A program made the translations under genes and the position numbers. A DNA stretch of 64,000 nt, taken from NCBI GenBank assembly GCA_005406025.1, contig BGZK01000714.1, positions 124,001 to 188,000 on the forward strand, given 5' to 3'. Positions within the stretch are counted from its first letter, which is position 1. Each line of letters begins with the position of its first letter. This stretch comes from Eumeta japonica (Eukaryota > Arthropoda > Insecta > Lepidoptera > Psychidae). Under the pieces are notes generated by a model. It had not been told where the DNA came from. It saw only the letters and a program-made list of their open reading frames with translations, and ran no database searches. This document shows positions 12,901 through 23,423 of the stretch, one piece after another.

Positions 12901-14653
12901 ATTAAAATATGTATGAAAGACGTTTTTACCAAAGTATAGTTTTTATGAAGCGTTTTTTCAGAAATATAAACATTATCAAAAATAAAAATAAAACGTCGAT
13001 TGAAATTAAAAATAAATTTAAAGTACGAAAAATAATTCTATTCGATCGCACTTATTTCAAAAAAAGTACACAAGTATGCAATGTATAAAAAAAATTTGAT
13101 TTTGCGACCTCGCAACCCTAGTTTTGCGGACGTAGTGTGTCATTTTTGTCTGAAATGTCGTTTTTACGATAACGAACTGGTCTAAATTAATTCGCCGTAC
13201 ATTCAAAATTAATTTAAATACGAATGGACCTTCCACAAATATAAATACCATATTAATATTTCGTGTTTCACTCACAGGCGGCGCTGGATGCGGCAGCGGC
13301 GGGCCGCACCACGCTGGTGGTGTCGCACCGGCTGTCGACCGTCGCCGGCGCACACTCCATCGTGGTTGTGGACGCGGGCGCGGTCGTCGAGCGCGGCACT
13401 CACGCCGAGCTGCTCGCCAAAGGCGGCCGCTACTGGGAGCTACTGCAGGCTGACGCTTCGAGGTGACCTTCTATGAATTTCTATAGAATTTTTGAGGGGA
13501 ATTATTCTATAGAATAAGCGGTATGCGAGCCATCTGGAGAGTAATTGATCACTGCCGCTCATAGACACTCGCAACTTTAGAGAAACCGTAAGTGCGTTGT
13601 CGGCCTTTTGGGTAGGATTAGGCTACCTGACAAAAGATGATGGGGTGATGGAGTGGGAGAGACTGGGACTCTCACTTACTGGACGAAACGTAATAACGCT
13701 GCTATTTAATGTCCTTATTCTACGAGAGTGTGATATCTCAAAGATCGAGTAGGCCTTTTGTTACATCATAGCTCCACTGTAGCATAAAATAATCGTATTT
13801 AGCATAAAAACTGCGATTAATAGTATGAAAATTATATCAAATTCAAATCTAAAGTATCATTGTTTCATGGATTAGAAAATAATATTTGAAATATCTCATT
13901 AAAGAATTTACAGTAATTTATAATTTTGCCACCGCTCGTACGTAAGGTGGTTATCCACCAAGAAGAATGAGCAAGAAATTCGAGGGCAGCCTCTTTCAAA
14001 CCCAATTATACAAAACTACATTTTCTTAACGATTTCACATTAAAAACTACTCAGTTCTTGATACTCATACCAGTCGTTTTAGAATTTATTAACCCATTCG
14101 CAGGACCGAGCCGACCACCCCGATCGGGCCCCTCACCCCCACATCGGACTTAGGGTCTCCAGTCGCGGACTACTTCGGCAGCGGGTCGATAGCCAGATCG
14201 CGGGCGTCGGTGCGCGGCAGCAGGCGCACCTTCACCTTACCTCACGCGTCATCCGCCGCTGGTGTCCTGAAAGAAGCCGACGCGGAAGAAGAAGCGGGTA
14301 AGAATGCAACCTAAACTACGTTATTGTCGTATTATCTCATAAGGTCTTAACCACCTCACTGTTGAGGCACGCGCAACCCCACAAACTTTTTACTTTACAT
14401 TGAAGTACTTGCGTTTAAGCCTTCCACGCTGGCCGGTGAGAACGGGGACTGCTAAAAGTGTCGTCACCAGCGCGATGGCAACGTCCGGGGCAGACGGCTT
14501 AACCTGCCCTACGAGGCATGTAGTTTGTGGTATAACTTGACACAAGAACTCATCGATAGATTCGCCCGTGGGCAGGAACCCAGTGTCGTCTGAGCAACAA
14601 TTGTAATTTTTGTGTTGTTAATTGTAATGCCTTCTAACCCGACGGTTAGATTA

Positions 14654-14734
<81 letters not shown>

Positions 14735-17700
14735 ATAGATCCCAAAATAAAGGCATAGGGTAACATATATGAATCCTCTAAACTGATTGATATAAATTCA
14801 GCTATTTTTCTTCCAGAATTAGAACAAACCGTCGAAGATTATGACGAAGAGTATCAAAAAGCGGAATCGTTAGGATGGTGGAAGGTTATAAGTTTACATG
14901 CGGCAGAGTGGCCGCAGCTGGTGAGCGGCGCGGGCGCATCCCTCTTGGTGGGCGCGACGATGCCGGCTTTCGCTGTCCTGTTCTCGGCCATGTTTGCCGC
15001 ATTCTCCGACGACGACAGCGGTAACGGTGTGTTGGCAAACTTTAATCTGTCAATAATAACTGATGAAGACGCGGCTTAAATTCGTGAATGATGGTGACGG
15101 CACGAAATTTAATCATCTTTACAATTAGGTGTTACAATTTACAATTGTAAATCTTTACAATTTACAAAAAGGTGGATTAAATTTCATTACATACGAAAGT
15201 AAGGATTTTTGTTTATAGTATTTTACAAATAAAGCTATTGGTGAGTGAACAATTCCAAATAATATACGTAGATTTAATATTTTTGTTTTAATAAATATTA
15301 GGCGCAGAGATTTTTTGATTGACATGGTAGTTAAGACCGATATTGTTAGAAGGAAATTTGTTTATTGACACAGTGGAAAAATTTAGTACAGTATTAAAAG
15401 ATTTAAGCGTCATATTTTTATACAACATTTTGTTGCAATTTTTCACCGTCACGGCCGCATTTTCCTTTTTAAAGACAAACACGTGTATCCAATTTCGTAA
15501 TTTGTTTGAAGTTCACTATTAATTGATAGTATCATTTAATAATGCTAAATAGAGGAAGATAACAATACACATTGTCAATAAATGGAATATTAGATGATTG
15601 TTGGTTTCTATTGTTTAATTTACCCATTTAAATCGAAACTCCTATTTCTGAATAAATAAATCAAGTTATATATTTAATTTTTAGGAAGGAATCATTTTTG
15701 TAAAATCTGTTTTAGATATCTAATCAATTTTTTTTTGTTTGAACCTCTTATAACATAAATTAAATTATGTTATTAATTAAATTATTAAATTTATGGAAAC
15801 GTAACGTTTCCATAAATTAAAATGGAAACGTTACGTCGTAAATAATTGTCACTTCGTACGTGCGTACATGAATACACGCACTTATTTTTTGTTGGTGGAG
15901 TTCAATCGCTGGTCCGATTCTACAATCACTAAACAGAACCACTCACTGCCCGCAGGTCCATCAACGGTGGCAGAACAGGGAAGGTTTTACGCTATACTGT
16001 TCTTGTGCGTGGCGGCCGCCTGCGGGGCGGTGTGCTTCTTGCAGTCGGCCCTCCTGGCGCTGGCGGGAGCCAGGCTCACCAAGAGGCTGAGGAAGTTGGC
16101 CTTCGAAGCGATGCTGAAGCAGGAAGCCGCATGGTTCGACTCGCCAACGAACAGCCCCGGCGCGCTGACCGGGAGGCTGGCGGCCGAATGCGGAGCCGTG
16201 AAGGGAGCCGGAGGAGCGCGATTGGGAGCGCTGCTTCAAGGTTGTACTCAAATATTAATACATTGGCTACTACTATATATAGTGTTATGTGATAATTGGT
16301 ATATTCAATACGCATTTTCTCATATCTTTACAGTCGATAGTCTATTGTATAAAAAGTCACGTAAATATAAAAATAAGCAAAATATTGTAAAACAGATATG
16401 GCAAACAATTTTTTATGGTTCACAATTTTGGTTCTACGAACTGAACAAAATATCGTTTTATCAACACGTTAGTGAAATATTTTAGACTTTCAGACATATA
16501 TTTATCAGCTTTCAATATACAAAACTATGTGGATACAAATATTTTTCTGTGGTTGTACCTATGCTTTTGTAGGTTGGTATTACATGTATGTGTTTCGCTT
16601 ACTTGTCTGTGTTCTTCTAAATACGGCGTATCATGAAAAGCAATATGTCATTTAAAATCTATAATTTTATTCTAAGCTCAGCATCTAGGCATTCCAATTA
16701 ATTGTCAGTTTAAACAATAAATTATTTTATGCGTATTGTATTATCCTAGGACATAAATTATTTCTCAAATACAATCCGCTGACCATAACGACGGCCATAA
16801 ATACTGCTCAACTTTTAAGCAACGGATCGAGATAATACATTCATATGAAATTTTTTAAAATAAGATTTCAAAAAATACAATTATAAATATAGTTATCAAT
16901 AACTTTCAGTAGCTTTTTGCGTGATGCGCCTACAAACAGACATACAAACAATAATTCATTTTGACGTTATCAGTACATATCTCGTAGATATTTTTCTATT
17001 TATTCAAGGCACACAAGGGCCATTAGTGCTCTCACTTGATTAAACACTTTTTTGCATCAAAAGTGTCGTATGTAATAAAATTACGTTGGTCCATATTTAC
17101 ACAGCAGGAGATTCGTGTGTATGTAATCGCGTCGGATAGCAACACAATTTGTTTCATTTCAATAAACTTGGATGTTATGTAAAATACATAAAATATAATT
17201 TATTTAATCTTTATAGACATTTCTTTAACTCTTTTTTTTTATAAGTAAAGCTTCAACAATTCCAGGCGCCAGCACAATGCTGATCGGCGTGGCCCTGTCT
17301 GCGGCCTACTCGTGGAAGATGACGATAGTCTCTCTGGTGTCGGTGCCCTTCGTGATGGGCGGCATTTACCTGGAGGGCTGGGCGTCCAGGCGCTCCGCCT
17401 CCAGGGCGGGCAAGGAGCTGGAGACGGCCGCTAAGGTTGCAGCCGAAGCGGTCATAAACATACGGACAGTGCAGAGTTTGGGTGAGAGGAAATCATATTC
17501 AGTTAAATAGATTGGAAGTTGAATACTTTCCTGTCAATGTGAAATTAGTCGAATAATTTCAAATAGACAAAGGTTTTTATAAGATTGTACATCTTGGCTG
17601 CTGCGACCCTGTGTAGCTAACTTCACAGCGGCAAAGACGTTCGGCGAGAACTACAGCTTTAGTAGAATTTGTGGTATCACATGAAAGCGGGTCGTTTTGC

Positions 17701-20700
17701 GTTACCGCTCTTGGAGCAGTATTACACGTTCGCACGATTAGACTCGTACGAACTTAAGGGTGTTGAAAATAATATTTTATATGACAAAGAAAATAGCGGC
17801 CGACGAAAGTCCTCAAATTGTGAATTTGTCGTTTATTATTATGTTTATTTTAAATAGACGGGCTTGGATCTAAGTCCTCTACGTTCGTGATATAATTTGA
17901 TTTAAATTAAAAAAAAGTCATCGGCTAATTTGCGCATAGACAGGACCGAATTCGGTAGGTACCCTAACTCCAGGAGGTAGGGAGGTGAAAATTGCAGATA
18001 TTTGAAAAAAAAAATGCATTTAGACAACTGAAATTTGTAGTTGGGAGTGCGAAGATGTAACTATTCGTGTGCTTTTTTATCGTTTTTAATAATAGAGATG
18101 TTTCAAATTTGGCCTGAACTTTGGCCACTTTTATGAAATCGAAAAAAAAATAAAAAATAAGAGAAAAATGTTATTTATAGGGAAAAATGGATGACAAGTA
18201 CGTTACTACGACTTCGTTCCGAAACTTAATGCTAAGTATTGGTTAACGAATTGTCAATCGCAAATGAAATTAAATAGTTATTATATACATGTCGATACAA
18301 ATTATGTAAATTCCGTTATTCATAAATCTCATCCCGAAAAAACATATGAATAATGGGTATAACCATGATTTACAGATGATTACGAGCGCGAAAAATCAAA
18401 CGATGAGATGTCTTTGACGCCATGTTTATTTTTTTAGATTGATTATTGCTTATATTGTATGTTTTTAATGTTTTTGTTGAAAAAAATCTAAGCTAAAACA
18501 CGTCAAACTGATAGTCAAATTAAAAAAATATGCCGAAGCAGAATCAAATATGAGTGCGTATCATCATCAGAAGTACAAGTTAGGTATTCCGTTTTTAGGC
18601 GTCGAGGAGGCGATGCTGTCGCGATACTGGCGCGCCCTGGCGGCCGGCGACGCGGCCGGGCGCGCGGCGGGGCGCCTGCGCGGGCCCGTGTACGGCGCCT
18701 GCCTGGCCGCGCCCACGCTGGGCTACGCCGTGTCCATGAGCTACGGCGGCTACCTCATCGCTCGCGAGGATCTGCCTTACAAGGACGCCTTACTGTAAGT
18801 AATCTGTCATTGATGTATTGAAAAAAAAAAATGGGAAATTCGACAGTTCTCAAGCGAAGTAGACGCGTATATGTCAGAATGGTAGATCACAGAAAACCAT
18901 GTACGATAGTACGAGGATGAGACGATTGAGAGCTTTATATAGAACTAGACGCCACCTTCGACTTTGTCTGCTCGGACGTAGGAAATAGTCGAATTCCCAC
19001 TTTGACGTACGATAGAACAGTTTTTTTATTATGTGCAATTGTTTTAAGCTATGAAGCTACAGAAATGAAGTCTGCTCATTGCCGCTTTAACGTGTGATTT
19101 GCGAGTTTCAATCCAATTGAAAAATTCGTACCCTAGTTCTTTTCATAGCATATTCAATGGAATTTGTGTTTATTAACTTAATCAGATGCCTAACTAGGTC
19201 TGGCATTCTTACCTCACAAGACTAACGCTATGTATGTCTCGAAACAGAGAGTAGCATCTTTTCGCAAATATTCATAATCCCTTTTTAAGACAACTTTGCT
19301 AAAGTAACTATAAGAAAAATATATAATTGAAAATATACTTATAAATATAATAAAATAATATAGACACAACCCTAATAAATGCTCGGCTAGACTGTAAGCG
19401 CGGGCACGATCGGGTGGTCGACCGCGCGGCGTGAAGCAACGCAGTACCTACGCGTCAGCTATTCTAAGGCTGTCAGTACGACATTTATACGTAATTTTCT
19501 GAGCTATTTTTGTCAAAAACGGCTGCTTCAATGACTACGGTTTTTTTTTTGGCAAAATTGTTGTATAAGGAGAGGAGATTATGAACATTTGCGAAAAGGT
19601 GCATAATGAAATCCATGCTGTAATATATTTATTGATTCCGTTTTGTAAATAAAAAAACACGACAATATAGTGCACGAATGCCAAATATATATGCCAATAT
19701 GAATATATGCCAAAGCCGCCTCTTTGTTTATGAGTTTCGAAGCACTTTCTATAATTCATCAACAATAAGTTCATGAAACGATTGTCGGTCGAAGTCATTT
19801 TATAAAATCGGCTTTCTTATATGAAGCATTCCTTTGTCGGTGACGATCAGTGCAATCAATATTAAGTTATTATTGCATAAATATTCGGTAAGCAGTACCC
19901 AATAATAAATTAAAAATTGTAAAATCAGAATAATAAATCGCGAGGACGAAGCATAAAAGTAGTTATCTTAAAAATAAGTGTAATACCATCTTTCAAAGAC
20001 TCACGAATCATATGATCTGTCGGCAGAGTGTCAGAGGCGTTGATCTACGGCGCATGGATGCTGGGCATCTCCCTCTCGCTGGCGCCCAGTTTCACGGCGG
20101 CACGCCGGGCGGCGGCGCGCCTGCTGGGCCTGCTGCAGCGCACGCCCGCCATAGCCGACGTGGCCGACGACGGCGAGCCCTGGGCTGCCTCGGGCGACGT
20201 GTCTTTCGATAAGGTAGACATTTGAACCATAGACGAACGGAGTTCGTGCCATTCTGCGCGAAATGTGTTTGATCGCAGACTTGCCGCTTTCAAATGCAGT
20301 AACCAGAATGTTTTATTTCGTTGATATAAACTAGATTATTTATGTCTTTTTTTTCATTTTCGGCAAGTTTATGTTCTATTGTTTTCTTCACTTTACCTTG
20401 TTTTCTATTATTTTCAATTAATCATGATATGATTAATTAAATTGCATGTTAAACACATTTAACATGCAAGGTCCAGACCAAATTGTATACATTATCATAT
20501 TTTTCATACAGCGTTGTAATGGTTGTAATGTGTTATAAGTACATGGAAATAAATAAAAAAATAAGCATCTCAATCAGTAAGTTTATCTATGCGAATGTAT
20601 CTTTGCTTAATTTATAGTATAACAGGCTGCATGTGCGCGTTATAGGTGGAGTTCGCGTACGGGCGGCGGCCTGCCGTGCTGCGCGGGCTGAACCTGGCGG

Positions 20701-23423
20701 CGGCGCGCGGGCGCCGCGTGGCGCTGGTGGGCCCCAGCGGCAGCGGCAAGTCCACCCTCATACAGCTTCTAATGAGGTTCTACGAGCCCGTCCGAGGCGA
20801 CATCGTGAGTCTGGCTTTTACCTAATTTTTTGTTCAATTCTCGATGTTGATAGGACAAATTCACAGGTCTAAAAAATATTTGGTGCATTCATACGCTTTG
20901 TGAGTCCAATAATTTTTTATATTACTATTTTTTAGCATAGTACTAAGTTCTTGTAAATCGTCAGGCAAAAGTAGGGCACCTTGAAAGGCTTCAGGTAACA
21001 CACGGAGAGGTTAATGCGTTTTAGAAATAAATATGTTAAACGATTTCCATGAAATAATCCAGTAAAAGTTATATGATTTGATGCAGAAAAAAAGCTTTAA
21101 TTTTTTTTCCAATTAATATAACCATTTTTTTACGTCACTAAATTCACATAGCGCCATCTGTTATTAGCTAAAAGGTATCACCGACGCAACGTTTTTTCAG
21201 CTGCTGGACGGCAGATCGCTACGGTCGCTGCCGCTGTCGGTGCTGCGCGCGCAATTCGGCCTGGTCGGTCAGCAGCCGGTGCTGTTCGACCGGTCGGTGT
21301 ACGAAAACATTGCGTATGGCGACACTGCGCGGGCCGGAGGGGTACCCTTGGCCGAGGTGCAACGCGCCGCGCAGATGGCCAACGTGCACAGCTTCATAGC
21401 AGCGCTGCCGCAGGTTGGACCATAGATTGTATAATATAATAAATGGAACCTCGATAATTGCTACCTCGTAAAATGGAAATTTAAAAAAAATGGCATTCCC
21501 TTCTGCTGAACTCTTAAGTACGCGAAATCTCGGTCAATTTATATTTTGTAACTGGAACAGAACGTTATTTCCCTATGAGGAATTGTGTGAATATTTACAC
21601 TCTATAATTGGAATTTGAGGAAACAGACTTCCATGGAGGGTAGTAAAATATAATGACGTCTTACTTGGAACTCCCTGAACTTGAAGCAAAAGAATCTGTC
21701 TTTCGATTAAAGATACAGAATACACTAGGAAATATTGTCGCCGTCGATTTTCTCTCAATACAAATGTTAAATACTGGAAGGTAGAATCAATATTATACAT
21801 CTCGATGGAAGCTTAGATTCACAAAGGCCATTCAACGCAGTAGTGGCCAGCGATTTCGTTTCAAAAAAAGAGATCAAAAAATTACATTCAAACGATACAG
21901 GGTTACGAGACCCGACTGGGAAGCGGCGGTGCGCAGCTGTCGGGCGGGCAGAAGCAACGCATCGCCATCGCCCGCGCCCTCCTGCGCGACCCGCGCGTCC
22001 TGCTGCTAGACGAGGCCACGTCGGCGCTGGACGCCGCCAGCGAGCAGGCCGTGCAAGCCACGTTGGAGGAGGTGTCGGCGGGCCGCACCACCATCACCGT
22101 GGCGCACCGCTTGCCGACAGTCAAAAACGCCGACGTCATCTACGTCATCGACAAAGGTACATTGCAGTGTTAACATCGAACAGAGATAGACTAGCAGTTT
22201 AAGCCGCCCTAGGCCGCGTACTACCTGCCGCCTGCTTCTCACCTTTATTTAGTATGTTTTCTTTACGCCTAGGTCTCTTTGTCCGATTAGCCGCTTACAG
22301 TATCTAATACCCTAGAAACGGGGCTGGTTGGCTTTATGGGAAATTCGCCACTGGCACGAATACAGTTTTTGAATGTACGTACATAAACAGTGAATGTCTG
22401 TATGGTTGCATCCAGCTCGCGATGAAGGTTTTTAGGAACCAACCCGTCTTTTAAATGAAATCTCAGTTTTGGCAATTTTTTTAATAATACATTTATCTTT
22501 TCTCGTGGTTGCGAAATGACCGATATTCCCTTTTTTTTTTCATTATTTTATTAGTAGGAGATTCTAAGTTAAACCAATACTTAAACCTGTACATTCCACA
22601 ATATTTTTCTTCTAAAATCAACCACACATCCGATTATAATGAAATTATACATATGCCAGAAATATACTCGTGCTTAGAACGTAAAGCCCAGGGCTTTGTC
22701 CCTGAGAAAGTAGATTAAATTGTTGCGTTTTTATATTGATTGGCAAAATGCTAATAGAAATGTCCAGGTGGGCACTAAAAATTAGCATTGGGATAAAGAT
22801 AGAAGACTAGAGCAGGACCAGCATCAGTCAGGAATAACAGCGAAATCGAGAGCTAACTTAAAAAATGTAATTATATAGAGTACGAAGGAAATAATTCTGT
22901 ATATATCTTAGTGATGCCGAAGGCATTTATTCAACCATTCTTGAGAAAATGAGATTTCGACAGACGGATAAAAATTGATCTTATAAGGGTTCTATTTTTT
23001 ATACTGGTTTAGGGCAGTACGGTATCCTAAAAAGGTTTCCGTATCCTACGAATGCTAGCGTTCTACTTCATTCCCATGCATTACGTTTTAACTATGTAAC
23101 GCCATCTGTTAGAGGTTTTTGATAATTAATAAAATAATTGTAATTTTGACAATCTACATTGGACGGAGACGATATTAAAAATCGTCGACGTCATTTTTTC
23201 ACTAATCTAAGTTTTTCTTTTGACTATTTTAGATGTAGATGGATATTATTACTCTGTTAACCTTTTTGCTACTTCTCACGCTATATGTAATCGCGGCGAG
23301 TGGACGCCTTTTAACCGATTGCGTGTTTTAGGGGTTGTGGCAGAGAGCGGTTCGCACGAGGAGCTGATGAAGAAGAAGGGCATCTACTGGACGCTGTGGA
23401 AGCAGCAGCAACACGGCTCCTGA
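3779..23423 (+). CDS. ABCB1: ABCB full transporter (P-glycoprotein/MDR type), 19 exons, N-terminus missing
   Basis: ATP-driven multidrug-type exporter of the plasma membrane with layout TMD1-NBD1-linker-TMD2-NBD2. Exons: 3779-3969, 5866-6111, 7016-7187, 7897-8021, 8466-8880, 9820-10006, 10978-11120, 11932-12087, 13278-13462, 14104-14297, 14817-15020, 15956-16240, 17266-17481, 18599-18794, 20027-20213, 20646-20804, 21201-21413, 21901-22156, 23332-23423. All borders are GT/AG, all phases agree, and 3822 nt give 1273 residues. Counting from the first codon in the window, NBD1 has Walker [10 protein letters not shown] (402-410), Q450, LSGGQ (506-510), Walker B ending D530-E531 and H562. NBD2 has GPSGSGKST (1063-1071), LSGGQ (1171-1175), D1195-E1196 and H1227. 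All catalytic residues are intact, so the gene looks functional. P-glycoproteins are about 1280-1300 residues, so only a small N-terminal exon is missing. In insects it would be an Mdr49/Mdr65-type gene; the exact orthologue is not determined. Candidate AATAAA signals lie at 23886 and 24391. Confidence 0.95.
5866..6111 (+). CDS. ABCB1: ABCB exon 2: TM2 and first intracellular loop
   Basis: Acceptor TGTCGCAG, donor GTAAGT. Encodes TM2 and then [11 protein letters not shown], matching the conserved QEIGWFD-type motif of P-glycoproteins. The extracellular loop upstream is short and lacks an N-x-S/T glycosylation site. Confidence 0.92.
7016..7187 (+). CDS. ABCB1: ABCB exon 3: TM3-TM4 region
   Basis: Acceptor CGCAG, donor GTGAGT. 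Encodes [13 protein letters not shown], the counterpart of the conserved I-x-x-G-I-G-x-K-x-x-M-F segment, then [14 protein letters not shown]. Confidence 0.93.
7897..8021 (+). CDS. ABCB1: ABCB exon 4: second intracellular loop
   Basis: Acceptor GTGTGCAG, donor GTAAGG. Encodes [17 protein letters not shown], the classic A-E-E-x-L-x-x-I-R-T-V-x-A-F-G-G loop of ABCB proteins. Confidence 0.94.
8466..8880 (+). CDS. ABCB1: ABCB exon 5: TM5-TM6 and start of NBD1
   Basis: The longest exon, 415 nt. Carries [11 protein letters not shown] (end of TM5 region), [21 protein letters not shown] (TM6 to NBD bridge) and [15 protein letters not shown], which holds the A-loop tyrosine that stacks on the adenine of ATP. 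Donor GTAATC. Confidence 0.95.
8935..9145 (+). repeat. GGGTCGGGGAG repeat family, copy 1 (in ABCB intron 5)
   Basis: The block GAAAAAGAAAGGGTCGGGGA, followed about 30 bases later by CATTCGCAGGCAATTCAGAG and AGAGTTTCGTGCGTTGT, recurs at 30757-30850 and in worn form at 50150-50232; its first part also recurs at 27745-27775. A non-autonomous dispersed repeat of unknown class; outer ends approximate. Confidence 0.6.
9820..10006 (+). CDS. ABCB1: ABCB exon 6: NBD1 Walker A
   Basis: Acceptor TTCCCCAG, donor GTAAAT. Encodes [13 protein letters not shown], the phosphate-binding loop of NBD1, then [17 protein letters not shown]. Confidence 0.96.
10168..10345 (-). repeat. SINE-like dispersed repeat, copy 2 (in ABCB intron 6)
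   Basis: Reverse-oriented copy: AGCTCGACCGGTAAGACCAC and ACTCTCAC match the reverse complement of the GTGGT/GGTCGAG end of copy 1. The middle is diverged and the ends are approximate. Confidence 0.5.
10978..11120 (+). CDS. ABCB1: ABCB exon 7: NBD1 Q-loop
   Basis: Acceptor CTTTCAG, donor GTGACC. Encodes [18 protein letters not shown], with the Q-loop glutamine that couples the nucleotide site to the membrane domain, and ends EFIMKLPQ. Confidence 0.95.
11932..12087 (+). CDS. ABCB1: ABCB exon 8: NBD1 signature and Walker B
   Basis: Encodes [18 protein letters not shown] (signature) and [12 protein letters not shown] (Walker B and D-loop). Proline stands where ABCB proteins usually have alanine (DEATSALD); the catalytic aspartate and glutamate are intact. 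Confidence 0.96.
13278..13462 (+). CDS. ABCB1: ABCB exon 9: NBD1 H-loop
   Basis: Acceptor CTCACAG, donor GTGACC. Encodes [12 protein letters not shown], with the switch histidine, and the [18 protein letters not shown] end of NBD1. Confidence 0.95.
13518..13755 (+). repeat. SINE-like dispersed repeat, copy 3 (in ABCB intron 9)
   Basis: Contains TTGATCACTGCCGCTCATAG, AGTGCGTTGTCGGCC and CTACGAGAGTGTGATA in the order seen in copy 1. Ends approximate. Confidence 0.6.
14104..14297 (+). CDS. ABCB1: ABCB exon 10: inter-domain linker
   Basis: Phase-consistent exon (1 nt start, 1 nt end) rich in Pro, Ser, Arg and acidic residues (for example ADAEEEA). Its position and composition match the poorly conserved regulatory linker between the two halves of P-glycoprotein. 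The assignment rests on phase, position and clean splice sites rather than on sequence conservation. Confidence 0.82.
14659..14732. repeat. (AT)37 microsatellite in ABCB intron 10
   Basis: An uninterrupted run of about 74 bases of alternating A and T. It opens a meaningless reverse ORF of alternating Tyr-Ile. Confidence 0.97.
14817..15020 (+). CDS. ABCB1: ABCB exon 11: start of TMD2 (TM7)
   Basis: Acceptor TTCTTCCAG. Encodes the acidic pre-TM7 segment, then the hydrophobic TM7 ending [12 protein letters not shown]. Two in-phase donors are possible: GTAACG at 15021 or GTGTGT at 15027, which would add Gly-Asn. Confidence 0.88.
15788..15819. repeat. Near-perfect palindrome in ABCB intron 11
   Basis: TTTATGGAAACGT is followed by its inverted copy ACGTTTCCATAAA with one mismatched centre; a third partial copy (ATGGAAACGTTACG) follows directly at 15821-15834. 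Confidence 0.75.
15956..16240 (+). CDS. ABCB1: ABCB exon 12: TM8 and third intracellular loop
   Basis: Acceptor GCCCGCAG. Encodes a hydrophobic TM8, then [20 protein letters not shown] with [17 protein letters not shown], the conserved second-half motif W-F-D-x-x-x-N-x-x-G-x-L-x-x-R-L-A of P-glycoproteins. Confidence 0.95.
17266..17481 (+). CDS. ABCB1: ABCB exon 13: TM9-TM10
   Basis: Acceptor CAATTCCAG, donor GTGAGA. Encodes [16 protein letters not shown] and [15 protein letters not shown], the second-half counterpart of the AEE-IRTV loop. Confidence 0.94.
18599..18794 (+). CDS. ABCB1: ABCB exon 14: fourth intracellular loop and TM11
   Basis: Acceptor GTTTTTAG, donor GTAAGT. Encodes an Ala/Gly/Arg-rich loop and a helix ending [12 protein letters not shown], matching the Y-x-x-G-x-x-L-I end of TM11. 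Confidence 0.9.
19264..19326 (+). repeat. 63-bp dispersed repeat, copy 1 (in ABCB intron 14)
   Basis: CAAATATTCATAATC, followed by AAGACAACTTTGCTAAAGTA and ACTATAAGAAAAA, is closely matched at 61328-61389. Fragment of an unidentified dispersed repeat. Confidence 0.6.
20027..20213 (+). CDS. ABCB1: ABCB exon 15: TM12 and bridge to NBD2
   Basis: Acceptor TCGGCAG, donor GTAGAC. Encodes TM12, then [20 protein letters not shown] (bridging helix) and GDVSFDK, the first strand of NBD2. Confidence 0.92.
20646..20804 (+). CDS. ABCB1: ABCB exon 16: NBD2 Walker A
   Basis: Acceptor GTTATAG, donor GTGAGT. Starts [15 protein letters not shown], with the A-loop tyrosine, then [13 protein letters not shown] and [13 protein letters not shown]. 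Confidence 0.95.
21201..21413 (+). CDS. ABCB1: ABCB exon 17: NBD2 Q-loop
   Basis: Acceptor TTTTTTCAG, donor GTTGGA. Encodes [20 protein letters not shown], the second Q-loop, and ends SFIAALPQ. Confidence 0.95.
21901..22156 (+). CDS. ABCB1: ABCB exon 18: NBD2 signature, Walker B, H-loop
   Basis: Acceptor CGATACAG, donor GTACAT. Encodes [32 protein letters not shown] and [10 protein letters not shown]. The H-loop reads RLPT rather than the usual RLST; the switch histidine is present. Confidence 0.96.
23332..23423 (+). CDS. ABCB1: ABCB exon 19: C-terminus and stop
   Basis: Acceptor GTTTTAG. Encodes [19 protein letters not shown], the conserved C-terminal H-x-E-L-M motif, and stops at TGA 23421-23423. 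Confidence 0.95.

Noticed and set aside
14509..14766. Reverse ORF with alternating Tyr-Ile
   Set aside because: Translation of the (AT)n microsatellite.
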